Assembly: GCF_014647755.1 (NCBI RefSeq)
Contig: NZ_BMPU01000002.1
Location: 310,001-374,000, forward strand
Direction: 5' to 3'
DNA length: 64,000 nucleotides
Source of the DNA: Porphyromonas pasteri
GTDB lineage: Bacteria; Bacteroidota; Bacteroidia; Bacteroidales; Porphyromonadaceae
The notes beneath the pieces are model-generated. The model saw only the letters and a program-made list of their open reading frames with translations, did no database searches and had not been told where the DNA came from. Made by a program: the position numbers and the translations under genes. Shown here piece by piece: positions 42,668 to 51,417 of the stretch. Position 1 is the first letter of the stretch, and each line of letters begins with the position of its first letter.

Positions 42668-42768
42668 ACCTATATTGGTCGGCGGGCGAACCAATATAGG
42701 TCAAGTATATCCACCTATATAGCTTAGCATATCGACCTATATAGCTTCACCCGCCGAACAATATAGGT
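42668..42768. repeat. Array of five ACC-N6-GGT units, 22-23 bp apart, without a 225-bp element
   Basis: Centres at 42673/4, 42695/6, 42718/9, 42740/1 and 42762/3 (spacing 22, 23, 22, 22). Inner hexamers are TATATT, AATATA, TATATA, TATATA and AATATA. Two units end GCT instead of GGT. The array follows cbiA directly and no ACGT array is nearby. Confidence 0.85.
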
Positions 42769-42838
42769 CCATATCACTACCCTCTAATGGGGGGGGCATG
42801 CGACTTCCGATAGAGAGGGGAGATCCCTCGTTACTTCT

Positions 42839-42872
42839 ACGCCAGTAGCGGCCTTAGAGCTGCTACTGGCGT
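42839..42872 (+). terminator. Hairpin between cbiA and the DUF4954 gene
   Basis: Perfect 11-bp stem (42839-42849 with 42862-42872) followed by ttgtgtgt. Possible terminator of the ispE-cbiA transcript. Confidence 0.55.
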
Positions 42873-42957
42873 TTGTGTGTCTATGGGAGCCTGTCGGGGT
42901 GGTGGGAGCTTGCTCGGAGGCTGGGCCATGCTGGGGAGACTACTTATGGAAAGTCTG

Positions 42958-42965
42958 TACATTTG
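42958..42965 (+). promoter_or_regulatory. Candidate -7 box of the DUF4954 gene
   Basis: TACATTTG, 27 bases before the start codon. The -33 region has no exact TTG. Confidence 0.5.
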
Positions 42966-42992
42966 TGGTGTACTTTTATAAATGTATAGGCA

Positions 42993-44996
42993 ATGAGCAC
43001 TGCACTTCATAAAGAATACCGCCCGCTGACGGCTGAAGAGATCAGCGTCCTGCGTGAGCACGCCAACTCCGCCGACGACTGGAGCCAGGTCTGGGTCAAG
43101 GAAGGCTTCGTCCCCCGCTACATCCTCAACACGCACTTCTCGGGCTGGGTCCGCCTGGGGCTCTTCGAGAAGACCTTTGACCTACCTGGGGGTATCTCAA
43201 AGCACTCTGGACTCTACTACACCTACCTGCACAATGTCGAGGTCGGCGACAACTGCTGCATCGAGCATGTCAATAACTATATCGCCAACTACACCATCGG
43301 CGAAGAGTCCTTCATCAGCAACGTCGATACTATCCTCGTCGACGGCGAGACGACCTTCGGCAATGGCGTCGAGGTCTCCGTCCTCAATGAGACGGGCGGG
43401 CGTGAGGTGCTGAGCTACGACCAGCTCTCAGCGCACGAAGCCTACTTCATGGCGATCTACCGCCACCGTCCTGCGCTCATCTCGGAGCTGCGCCACCTCA
43501 TCTGGGGCTATATCGATGGCTTGCGCTCCGCCCACGGCACGATCGGTGCCCATGCGCATATCACGGATGTGGGGAATATCACGAATGTGAAGATCGGCCC
43601 CTACGCCAGCATCATCGGCACGCGTCGCCTCTACAACGGGAGTATCAATAGCGTGAAGGAAGCGCCTGTCAGCCTTGGCTACAGCGTCATCTGTACGGAC
43701 TTCATCATCTCCTCGGGCTCAAGCGTGCAGAGTGGCACGGCGCTCTCCCGCTGCTTCATCGGGCAGGCGTGTACACTCGCTCATGGCTATTCCGCCTCGG
43801 ACTCGCTCTTCTTCAGCAACTGCCACGAGGAGAATGGCGAGGCGTGTGCGATCTTCGCTGGACCCTTCACCGTGACGCACCACAAGTCTACGCTACTCAT
43901 CGCCAGCCAGTTCTCCTTCATGAACGCTGGCTCGGGCTCGAATCAGAGCAACCACATGTACAAGCTCGGCCCCATCCATCAGGGCATCATGGAGCGCGGT
44001 GCGAAGACTTCGTCCGACTCCTACATCCTCTGGCCCGCGCGTATCGGTGCCTTCTCGCTCGTCATGGGGCGTCACACCACGCACCCCGACCTATCGAACC
44101 TCCCCTTCTCCTACCTCATCGAGTCGTGCGATACGACCTTCCTCATCCCTGGGGTCAACCTCAAGAGTGTGGGGACGATCCGCGATGCGCAGAAGTGGCC
44201 CCGCCGTGATGCGCGCACCGACCCGCACCGCCTTGACCAGATCAACTACAACCTCCTGAGCCCCTATACCATCCAGAAGATGCTCAACGGGCGCACCATC
44301 CTCACCGAGCTAAGGCGTGTCGCTGGCGCCACCTCCGAGATCTACTCCTACCAGAGTGCAAAGATCAAGGCCTCCTCGCTCCGTAAGGGGATCCACTACT
44401 ACGAGCTGGCGATCCATAAGTTCCTCGGCAACTCGCTCATCAAGCGTCTCGAGGGTGTCGCCTGCACCTCTATCGAAGTCGTGCGCCAAGCCCTACAGCC
44501 CCGCACATCCATCGGACACGGGGATTGGGTCGACCTCTCGGGCCTCATCGCACCGAAGGCCGAGATCCTTCGCATCATCGAGGACATCGAGATGCGCCGC
44601 ATCGAGGCTATCGGTGAGCTACAGCAGCGCCTTGCCGACCTGCATCTCCACTACTACGAGTACGAATGGACGTGGGCGTATGATAAGATCCAGGAGTTCT
44701 ATGGTATCGACCTTACGGAGGTGACGGCAGAGCAGATCGCCGAACTCGTCGAGCGCTGGCGTAGCTCGGTCGTCGAGCTGGACCGCGAGCTCTATGCCGA
44801 TGCGAAGAAGGAATTCTCCCTCTCGGCGATGACGGGCTTCGGTGCCGATGGCGATGAGCGTGTGCAGGCGCAGGACTTCGAGGAGGTCCGTGGCGACTTC
44901 GACAGCAATACCTATGTGAAGTCCATCCTCCAGCATATCGAGGAGAAGAGTGCTCTCGGCGAAGAGCTACTCGGTCGCCTCGCACCGCTGCGCTAA
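42993..44996 (+). CDS. DUF4954 family protein (beta-helix, unknown role)
   Basis: The 667-residue cytoplasmic protein begins MSTALHKEYRPLTAEE. Residues 70-400 hold many short hexapeptide-like beta-helix rungs (VGDNCCIEHVNNYIANYTIG, then IGPYASIIGTRRLYNG), as in left-handed beta-helix acyl- and nucleotidyl-transferases. The C-terminal third is helical (residues about 420-660) and Glu-rich. This matches the DUF4954 family of Bacteroidetes, which has no known function; a sugar-nucleotide or acyltransferase role would be a guess. It has its own promoter and terminator. Confidence 0.8.
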   Translation: MSTALHKEYRPLTAEEISVLREHANSADDWSQVWVKEGFVPRYILNTHFSGWVRLGLFEKTFDLPGGISKHSGLYYTYLHNVEVGDNCCIEHVNNYIANYTIGEESFISNVDTILVDGETTFGNGVEVSVLNETGGREVLSYDQLSAHEAYFMAIYRHRPALISELRHLIWGYIDGLRSAHGTIGAHAHITDVGNITNVKIGPYASIIGTRRLYNGSINSVKEAPVSLGYSVICTDFIISSGSSVQSGTALSRCFIGQACTLAHGYSASDSLFFSNCHEENGEACAIFAGPFTVTHHKSTLLIASQFSFMNAGSGSNQSNHMYKLGPIHQGIMERGAKTSSDSYILWPARIGAFSLVMGRHTTHPDLSNLPFSYLIESCDTTFLIPGVNLKSVGTIRDAQKWPRRDARTDPHRLDQINYNLLSPYTIQKMLNGRTILTELRRVAGATSEIYSYQSAKIKASSLRKGIHYYELAIHKFLGNSLIKRLEGVACTSIEVVRQALQPRTSIGHGDWVDLSGLIAPKAEILRIIEDIEMRRIEAIGELQQRLADLHLHYYEYEWTWAYDKIQEFYGIDLTEVTAEQIAELVERWRSSVVELDRELYADAKKEFSLSAMTGFGADGDERVQAQDFEEVRGDFDSNTYVKSILQHIEEKSALGEELLGRLAPLR

Positions 44997-45049
44997 GGAG
45001 ACGATACGACGACGCCCCGCAGAGCTTCGGCTACGGGGCGGGGAAAAGA

Positions 45050-45096
45050 CACGGAGCGAATCATTGGGGACAATGATTCGCTCCGTGTGCTTTTTG
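45050..45096. terminator. Bidirectional terminator between DUF4954 and rarA
   Basis: Perfect 16-bp stem (45050-45065 with 45072-45087), loop ggggac, then tgctttttg on the plus side; gtctttt follows on the minus side. A weaker GC-rich hairpin lies at 45012-45040. Confidence 0.88.
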
Positions 45097-45106
45097 TAGT
45101 GGGGCC

Positions 45107-46417
45107 TTACTTCTCGGGCTCTTTCGGGGGCGTGAAGCGGCCTTGCCAGCGCGAGCGCTGACGCTCCATCATCTTCGCCTCGGCACCGTTGGACTCGTCC
45201 GACTGCCAGAAGCGCTCCCGCCCGATGCTCTCGGGGAGGTAGGCTTGCTGTACGAAGTGTCCTGGGTAGTCGTGCGAGTAGCGGTAGCCTTCGCCGTAGC
45301 CCAGGTCCTTCATTAGCTCCGTGGGCGCATTACGCAGGTGGAGCGGTACGGGGAGGTTGCCCGTCTGCTTGACGAAGGCGAGGGCGCGGTTGATCGCCAT
45401 ATAGGCGCTATTGCTCTTCTCGCTACAAGCTAAGTAGATGACCGTCTCGGCCAAGGGGATGCGTCCCTCGGGCCAGCCGATGCGCTCGAGGGTCTCGGCG
45501 CAGGAGGTGGCGAGTAGGAGGGCATTGGGGTTAGCAAGGCCAATGTCTTCGGCGGCGGAGATCATCAGTCGGCGTGCGATGAACGAGGGGTCTTCGCCCC
45601 CCTCGATGAGGCGTGCGAGCCAATAGATAGCGGCGTCGGGGTCACTTCCTCGGATGCTCTTGATGAGTGCCGAGGCGATGTCGTAGTGGAGTTCACCGCC
45701 CTTATCGAAGGCCAAGGGATTCGTCTGCACGCGCTGGCTGACCAGTTCGTCGGTGACCTGAAGTGGGTCGGAGGTCGTCGATAGGGCGACCAGCTCGAGG
45801 ATATTCAGCGCACGGCGTGCGTCACCACCAGCGTAGCGTAGGAGTGCAGCGGTCTCGGTGAGCTCGATGTGGCGCTGCGAGAGGAGTTCATCGGTCGTGA
45901 TGGCGTGCTGCAGGAGGCCGATGATCTCCTCGCTGGAGAGGGGACTCAGCGTGTAGACCTGACAGCGGGAGAGGAGCGGACGGATGACCTCGAAACTGGG
46001 GTTCTCCGTCGTGGCGCCGATGAGCGTGACGATACCTTGCTCCACAGCCGCCAGGAGGGAGTCCTGCTGGCTCTTGCTGAAGCGATGGATTTCATCGATG
46101 AAGAGGATGGGGCGTACCGACGAGCCGAAGATCCCGCTCTGCTCACTCTGGATGCGCTCCAGCACCTCACGCACATCCTTGACGCCCGAGTGGACGGCAC
46201 TTAGCGAGTAGAAGGCGGTGTCGAGGCTGCGGGCGATGATCTCCGAGAGTGTCGTCTTGCCCACTCCTGGAGGGCCCCAGAAGATCAGCGACGGGAGGCG
46301 CTGCTGCTCGATCATAGGGCGTAAGATACCCTGCGGCCCGACGAGGTGGGACTGGCCGAAGTAGTGCTCGAGGCTCGTCGGGCGCATGCGCTCGGCCAGC
46401 GGCTTGAGGGTGGTCAT
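45107..46417 (-). CDS. rarA: Replication-associated recombination protein A (RarA/MgsA AAA+ ATPase)
   Basis: RarA is an AAA+ ATPase that acts at stalled replication forks. The 436-residue protein has [19 protein letters not shown], Walker [10 protein letters not shown] (about 49-57), Walker [16 protein letters not shown], sensor [11 protein letters not shown] and the arginine finger region RPLLSRC, followed by a C-terminal tetramerisation part with [24 protein letters not shown]. All are hallmarks of the family. It is the last gene of the six-gene minus-strand unit, 27 bases after the glycosyltransferase. Confidence 0.95.
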   Translation of the reverse strand: MTTLKPLAERMRPTSLEHYFGQSHLVGPQGILRPMIEQQRLPSLIFWGPPGVGKTTLSEIIARSLDTAFYSLSAVHSGVKDVREVLERIQSEQSGIFGSSVRPILFIDEIHRFSKSQQDSLLAAVEQGIVTLIGATTENPSFEVIRPLLSRCQVYTLSPLSSEEIIGLLQHAITTDELLSQRHIELTETAALLRYAGGDARRALNILELVALSTTSDPLQVTDELVSQRVQTNPLAFDKGGELHYDIASALIKSIRGSDPDAAIYWLARLIEGGEDPSFIARRLMISAAEDIGLANPNALLLATSCAETLERIGWPEGRIPLAETVIYLACSEKSNSAYMAINRALAFVKQTGNLPVPLHLRNAPTELMKDLGYGEGYRYSHDYPGHFVQQAYLPESIGRERFWQSDESNGAEAKMMERQRSRWQGRFTPPKEPEK

Positions 46418-46444
46418 AGGCGGGAGTGGGCTGGTAGGCGGGGG

Positions 46445-47482
46445 TTATTGAGGGAGGTCGCTGTAGCGTCGGCGTCCACGGAGGTAGTACTGCACCAGGA
46501 GGCTGTAGGGCTTCATCAGGCTGGTGGGGAGGGGACGGACGGTCTTAGCGATATTCTCCTTGCGCACCTCTTCGTAGCGCTGGCGCTTGATCATAAAGCA
46601 GCGCCAGCCCTCGAGGACGGCGTAGCAGTGACGGGGCTTGAGCTGAAGGAGGTAGACAAGGGCAGCGAAGACGTCGAGAAGGAAGCGGCAGAGCAGCACG
46701 CGGTGCAGGCGGGGTGCGGGGAGGTTCTTGTAGATCATCAGGAGGTTGTTCCTGAAGTTGAGGAAGACCTTCCTTGGGCTCTCTGCCGAGAGGCTGGCAC
46801 CACCGACGTGGTAGACGACCGAGGTGGGGGCGAAGGCAATGCGATGCCCGCGGGCATTGAGTCGCCAGCACAGGTCGATCTCCTCCTGATGGGCGAAGAA
46901 GACCGTATCCAGCCCGCCGACCTCGAGATAGACGTCACGGCGGATGATGAGGCAGGCGCCCGATGCCCAGAAGAGATCCGTGGGGGTAGCGTACTGCCCG
47001 TGGTCCTCCTCGAGCGTGCCGAAGAGACGGCCACGGCAGAAGGGATAGCCCAGTGAGTCGATGAAGCCACCAGCGGCACCGGCGTACTCGAAGCTCTTCG
47101 GGTCACGCTGTGCACGGATGGTCGGCTGGACAGCTGCGATCGTGGGGTCGGAGGCGAGGAGGCGGAGGGGCTCATCGAGCCAGCCTCGGCTGAGCTCGAC
47201 GTCGCTATTCAGGAGGACGACGGTCTTGTAGTCCAGCTCGGCGATGGCCTTGTTGTAGCCCGCTGCGAAGCCGTGGTTCTCGGTGAAGAGGTGGAGGCGC
47301 ACCTCGGGATAGTGCTCGCGGACGAAGGCCACGGAGTCGTCCGTCGAGCCATTGTCTACGATGATGAGGTCTGCGCCTGCGGGGGTGTGTTGCACCCAAG
47401 AGGGGAGGAACGTCTCCAGGAGGCTACGGCCATTCCAGTTAAGGACGAGGACGGCCACCTCGGCGTGTGTGGTAGGATGCAT
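46445..47482 (-). CDS. Family 2 glycosyltransferase
   Basis: The 345-residue protein has a GT-A fold with VAVLVLNWNGRSLLETFL at the start, IIVDNGSTDDSV (about 40-51), the metal-binding LLNSDVELS (D-x-D variant near residue 92), and HQEEIDLCWRLNARG. A hydrophobic C-terminal segment (FLLDVFAALVYLLQL) may be membrane-attached. It resembles rhamnosyltransferase-like enzymes of surface glycan synthesis; the acceptor is unknown. It follows the acyltransferase by 14 bases, so a role in the outer-membrane envelope is plausible. Confidence 0.88.
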   Translation of the reverse strand: MHPTTHAEVAVLVLNWNGRSLLETFLPSWVQHTPAGADLIIVDNGSTDDSVAFVREHYPEVRLHLFTENHGFAAGYNKAIAELDYKTVVLLNSDVELSRGWLDEPLRLLASDPTIAAVQPTIRAQRDPKSFEYAGAAGGFIDSLGYPFCRGRLFGTLEEDHGQYATPTDLFWASGACLIIRRDVYLEVGGLDTVFFAHQEEIDLCWRLNARGHRIAFAPTSVVYHVGGASLSAESPRKVFLNFRNNLLMIYKNLPAPRLHRVLLCRFLLDVFAALVYLLQLKPRHCYAVLEGWRCFMIKRQRYEEVRKENIAKTVRPLPTSLMKPYSLLVQYYLRGRRRYSDLPQ

Positions 47483-47496
47483 AGCGTGTAGTATAG

Positions 47497-48456
47497 TTAG
47501 TTGTCTTGCTCAGAGTCAAGGAGTGCTTGGAGTCGGGCACTGCGCACGGCCTCGGGGTAGTTCTCGAGGGGGCGCTTCCAGCGCTTATGCGACCAGAGCC
47601 AGGCTGCAGGGTCGCGCTGGATATTTGCCTCCAGCATGCGGGCATAGCGCTCGGTGACGGTATAGATGGGCAGGTCGCCCTCCGCAGGGTCGTAGATAGG
47701 CACATAGTGCCCTACGAACTGGATGGGGCTCCTTCGCTCAATGTCGAAGTAGAAGATAGGTAGGCGGTACTTCTTCCCGAGGCGCTCGATGCCGTCGAGG
47801 ATCGCTGTCGGCTGGTGGAGGAAGTCGGTGAAGTAGGTGGCGTGACCGATGCCCGGGGCTTGGTCCGTGATCATCGCGACGAACCAGTGACGGCCGTCCT
47901 TGGCACGTACATACTCGACGATGTGGCGTGCGATCTTGTCCTTGGCGACGAGGCGTGCGCCGAAGCGCTGGCGTTGCTCAGCGAAGAGGCGGTCAAGGGG
48001 CTTGCTCTTCAGCGGTCGGTAGACCTGATCCATGCTGTAGCCGATGGTGGTGAGCTGGATCTGCCCTGTGGAGAAGAGCTCCCAGTTGCCGTAGTGCCCG
48101 AGGGCGACGAGCACGCAGTCATACTCCTTCGCTGCCTCCACGAGGGGGGAGAGGTCGGGCATGATGAAGTGCTCCGTGGTGAGGCGCTCGGGGCTCTGGT
48201 GCAGGAGCTTCGGCGTGGAGAGGAAGTTGTAGGCGAACTGCAGGTAGAAGTCCCGCTCGATCTGTCGCAGCTCCTCTGTTGTCTTCTCGGGGAAGCTACG
48301 GAAGAGATTGCCTCGCACGACGGCACGGCGATAGCCCACGACGCGCCCGATGAGGAAGGCGGTCGCATGGCACAGCGCGTGGATGACCGCCCACGGCAGG
48401 CGTGCCAAGAGGCCGAAGAGGCCGCGAAGGAGGTGGTAGGTCAGCTGCTCAGTCAT
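47497..48456 (-). CDS. LpxL/HtrB-like lysophospholipid or lipid A acyltransferase
   Basis: This inner-membrane acyltransferase of 319 residues starts MTEQLTYHLLRGLFGLLARLP and has an N-terminal TM region. GHYGNWELF (near residue 118) is the H-x4-E catalytic motif of the LpxL family; MITDQAPG and GIGHATYFTDF further on are also characteristic. It most likely adds a secondary acyl chain to lipid A. The start 48456 lies 13 bases after the mtaB stop; a longer frame from 48576 would overlap mtaB by more than 100 bases and encode Arg/Ser-rich sequence, so it is rejected. Confidence 0.88.
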   Translation of the reverse strand: MTEQLTYHLLRGLFGLLARLPWAVIHALCHATAFLIGRVVGYRRAVVRGNLFRSFPEKTTEELRQIERDFYLQFAYNFLSTPKLLHQSPERLTTEHFIMPDLSPLVEAAKEYDCVLVALGHYGNWELFSTGQIQLTTIGYSMDQVYRPLKSKPLDRLFAEQRQRFGARLVAKDKIARHIVEYVRAKDGRHWFVAMITDQAPGIGHATYFTDFLHQPTAILDGIERLGKKYRLPIFYFDIERRSPIQFVGHYVPIYDPAEGDLPIYTVTERYARMLEANIQRDPAAWLWSHKRWKRPLENYPEAVRSARLQALLDSEQDN

Positions 48457-48469
48457 CTCTCGTACGTGC

Positions 48470-49780
48470 TCAATAGACGAAGGTCCCCGACTCGTCGAGG
48501 TGCTGTGGGGTGATCCGTGTCGTCGTGCCGATAGCCGCCTCATCGTAGGGCTGCGCCACACGGATATAGTTCTCACTGTGGCCCATCATACGGCCGTCAT
48601 AGTTGCCGTGCTCCCAGATGACCGTCAGCTCACGACCGAGGTTGGCACGGTAGAAGGTCTGCAGACGCTCCTCGGAGAGGTGGGCCAGACGCTGGCTACG
48701 CTTGTGCTTGTCGCGGGGCGTGACGGCATGCTCGATGGAGAGGGCTGCCGTGCCTTCGCGCTCCGAATAGCTGAAGACGTGGAGCTGGGAGAAGGGTAGA
48801 CCCTCGAGGAACTGATAGCACTCCTCGAAGTAGCGCTCCTCTTCGCCACGTGTGCCGACGATGACGTCCACGCCGATGAAGGCATGGGGCATCAGCTCAC
48901 GGATCAGCTCCACACGGGAGCGGAAGAGTGCTGTGTCGTAGCGGCGCTTCATCAGGCGGAGGACTTCGTCACTGCCGCTCTGTAGGGGGATGTGGAAGTG
49001 GGGGGCGATGCGCCGTGAGGTGGCCGAGTAGCGGATGATCTCTTCGCTGAGGAGGTTGGGCTCGATGGAGCCGATGCGGAAGCGCTCGATACCCTCGACT
49101 TCATCCAGTGCCTTGACGAGCGAGAAGAAGTCTTCGCCTGGATGGCCCTTGCCGAAGTCCCCGATATTGACGCCCGTCAGCACGATCTCGCGAGCACCTT
49201 CGCAGGCGATGCGCTCGGCTTCGGCGACGATCTCGGCGATCGAGCCGCTACGGCTTCGTCCTCGGGCCTTGGGGATGGTGCAGTAGGTGCAGTGGTAGTC
49301 ACAGCCGTCCTGTACCTTGAGGAAGTGGCGCGTGCGCTCGTCGGAGGACGAGCTGAGGCGGAAGGTGCGTATGTCCTTCGTGCGCCCTCTTACGATGCTG
49401 GCACCCGCATCACGTGGGCGCTCCAGATCGAGGTAGTCGGCGATGTCGAGCTTCTTCTCCGATCCGATGACCAGATGGACGCCCTCGATGTCTGCGATCT
49501 CCTCGGGGCTGAGCTGGGCATAGCAGCCCGTCACGACGACGAAGGAGCCAGGATGCTCGCGGGCAGCCTTGCGGATCATCGTGCGGCACTTCTTGTCCGC
49601 CAGCTCCGTCACCGAGCAGGTGTTGATGACGCAGATGTCGGCTACCTCTCTCGGACGCACGCTCCGCACCCCTTGGGCAAGCAACGAGCGCCCGATGGTC
49701 GACGTCTCGGCGAAGTTGAGCTTACAGCCGAGGGTGTAGTAGGCGGCTTTCTTGTCTTCGAAGACAGAGGTGTCGGTCAT
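48470..49780 (-). CDS. mtaB: tRNA t6A37 C2-methylthiotransferase
   Basis: MtaB is a radical-SAM enzyme that converts t6A to ms2t6A at position 37 of certain tRNAs. The 436-residue protein has the N-terminal MTTase domain with three cluster cysteines (TLGCKLNFAE, INTCSVTELA, VTGCYAQL), the radical-SAM motif CDYHCTYC (near 155), and PNLLSEEII. The C-terminal TRAM domain covers about 370-436. The first residue overlaps the end of the small membrane-protein gene by 4 bases (ATGA), so they are translationally coupled. Confidence 0.94.
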   Translation of the reverse strand: MTDTSVFEDKKAAYYTLGCKLNFAETSTIGRSLLAQGVRSVRPREVADICVINTCSVTELADKKCRTMIRKAAREHPGSFVVVTGCYAQLSPEEIADIEGVHLVIGSEKKLDIADYLDLERPRDAGASIVRGRTKDIRTFRLSSSSDERTRHFLKVQDGCDYHCTYCTIPKARGRSRSGSIAEIVAEAERIACEGAREIVLTGVNIGDFGKGHPGEDFFSLVKALDEVEGIERFRIGSIEPNLLSEEIIRYSATSRRIAPHFHIPLQSGSDEVLRLMKRRYDTALFRSRVELIRELMPHAFIGVDVIVGTRGEEERYFEECYQFLEGLPFSQLHVFSYSEREGTAALSIEHAVTPRDKHKRSQRLAHLSEERLQTFYRANLGRELTVIWEHGNYDGRMMGHSENYIRVAQPYDEAAIGTTTRITPQHLDESGTFVY

Positions 49781-50184
49781 CGCTTGGGTCGGAAGAGAAG
49801 GCGGAGATAAGGGTTAGTGGAGAGCATCAGCGAGACCCCCAGCCCCGTATAGAAGCCTGTGACGAAGGAGTGGGGCACGAGGTCAAGGGCGCGCAGGGTG
49901 ATGCCGAGGGTGATCATGCCCGCCATGATGATCCACGAGGAGGGCGTGAAGCACTGGTACCAGCGCAGGGTACCTTCGGCTCGCTGTCCAAGGGAGGTAA
50001 GATTACGCTTCACGACACGGGGGAAGATGAAGCCGGCGAAGAAAGCCAAGCTCCCGATGAGCCAGAGGATGCTCACGAGGATATTCGTCTCGCTGGGCCA
50101 GTTCACCAGGCCAATGCGCAGGACATTGACCCCAGCGATGAGCCAGAGTAGGGCAGCGAGCCCATAGAGCTGACGATGAGTCAT
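49777..50184 (-). CDS. Small integral membrane protein, unknown function
   Basis: The 135-residue protein has four hydrophobic segments: YGLAALLWLIAGVNVLRIGL (about 6-25), ILVSILWLIGSLAFFAGFIF (about 33-52), WIIMAGMITLGITLRALDLV (about 83-102) and FVTGFYTGLGVSLMLSTNPY (about 106-125). It ends LRLLFRPKR, a cytoplasmic basic tail. I do not recognise a family. The start at 50184 is chosen because the upstream 73 codons of the frame are Pro/Ser/Arg-rich and overlap the preceding gene. It is coupled to mtaB. Confidence 0.7.
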   Translation of the reverse strand: MTHRQLYGLAALLWLIAGVNVLRIGLVNWPSETNILVSILWLIGSLAFFAGFIFPRVVKRNLTSLGQRAEGTLRWYQCFTPSSWIIMAGMITLGITLRALDLVPHSFVTGFYTGLGVSLMLSTNPYLRLLFRPKR

Positions 50185-50212
50185 CAGAGGTGGGTGACTG
50201 AAGGGTGTGGGG

Positions 50213-50596
50213 TTAAGCTTCGTCGGTCCACTCGATATCGAAGGACTGAAGCTGGAGGTCTTCGTCGTGAAGCCCCTCGGTCGTGGCCTCTGTGTGGTGA
50301 GCGTGCGTGGTTCCTGCCTCGGCGGCAGTGGGCTCATCGCCTGCGAGGGCGGTGTCGGAGACCTCGAGGATGGTCTGGCGCAGGGCCTCTGAGACCTTCG
50401 CAAAGTCCTCTTCGTAGATGAAGATACGGTGACGCTCGAGCTTACCTTCGCTCTCCTTGAGCTTGGTCTCTGAGAGCACGATGTACTTATTGCCCTTGCT
50501 GTCGAGCTTAGCGTCTATGTAATAGTATCTGGTCCCGGCCTTGAGCTTACGTGAGGCCAAAAGGGTTGATCCTCCCCAATCTTTATCCATACTCAT
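50213..50596 (-). CDS. DUF3276 (PUR-alpha-like) nucleic-acid-binding protein
   Basis: The 127-residue protein begins MSMDKDWGGSTLLASRKLKAGTRYYYIDAK (first ATG; MDKDWG at 50590 is equally possible). The PUR repeat segments (RYYYIDAKLDSKGNKYIVLSETK, about 23-45, and RHRIFIYEEDFAKV) match bacterial PUR proteins, which bind DNA and RNA as dimers. The tail (about 85-127) is rich in Glu, His and Thr and is probably disordered. It is the first gene of the minus-strand unit leading to rarA. Confidence 0.88.
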   Translation of the reverse strand: MSMDKDWGGSTLLASRKLKAGTRYYYIDAKLDSKGNKYIVLSETKLKESEGKLERHRIFIYEEDFAKVSEALRQTILEVSDTALAGDEPTAAEAGTTHAHHTEATTEGLHDEDLQLQSFDIEWTDEA

Positions 50597-50826
50597 AAGT
50601 GATCAATTCTTTTTTATACGCTACGAAGTTACGCAAATACCTCCATTGTCCTGCGGGCGGACGGCCCCGCCCTCGTAGGGGTGTCGCTCAGCTTCTCGCC
50701 TGCTTGTAGCTCTGCTCTGCTATTCGTCCTCCCGCCCGCGCACTACGTCTATTCCTCCCGATGACTACAGGGATAATTCGCCCCGACTATGGATTTTCTC
50801 CCGCAGCACCGCTGTATTTTCTCTGT

Positions 50827-50902
50827 CCACGCACGTAGATTTATCGTCCACGTACCTAAACCCTATCATCTCCGCACGTAGTCCTAATATCTACGTACGT
50901 GG
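50827..50902 (+). repeat. Four-unit ACGT/ACGT array (21-22-21 spacing), copy E
   Basis: Units centred at 50832/3, 50853/4, 50875/6 and 50896/7. A single palindrome-like stretch ccaatctatataggttgg follows at 50932-50949, recalling the second array type. Confidence 0.85.
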
Positions 50903-51417
50903 ACGAAGAAAATCTCCTACTGCTCCGCAGTCCAATCTATATAGGTTGGTAACAAAATCTCTATGGAAAGCACTGCATATTACGGGATCTTCATTCCTGA
51001 ATCAATATAGCTATCTCTCTGCCTTGGCGAAGGAAAGTGGTTTATCCCTTTATTGCAGTATATAGCTGTATTGAGCCGATGTAGCTAGATAAGTTTGCGA
51101 ATGTTGAAACAACGTGGCCGTGGTATGACTACTGATTGGAGATATAGTAGGAGTTGTAAAACGGGGTGTGTCTATATTTATTGTGGGCGAATGGGCTTTC
51201 TGTTTATGAATAGTTATATCTTTGTGGGAGTTGAAAATGAAAGAATCACGCAAGGATGGAGGGATAATCAAGCTCTTCTTGAACCCACTAAAACCCACTA
51301 ATTAATTAAGAGTCGGGCTGGTTTCCTTTGAATATCCCAGGCTATCATAAAGTCCCTTTTGTAATACTTCTATGGAGAGCCAAGTGTGCATTTACCTTCA
51401 AGTAAAGAGATACAATT
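50903..51417. other. Start of an AT-richer island
   Basis: The base composition changes visibly at about 50930. No gene is supported: two overlapping open frames of 68 and 82 codons on opposite strands (51050-51301) have low-complexity, His/Thr-rich or unremarkable sequence and no ribosome site. No direct repeat or tRNA that could be an attachment site was found. Confidence 0.4.

Noticed and set aside
51050-51301. Overlapping frames on both strands in the AT-rich region
   Set aside because: Low-complexity Thr/His/Ser-rich translation on one strand and an unremarkable one on the other; no ribosome site.
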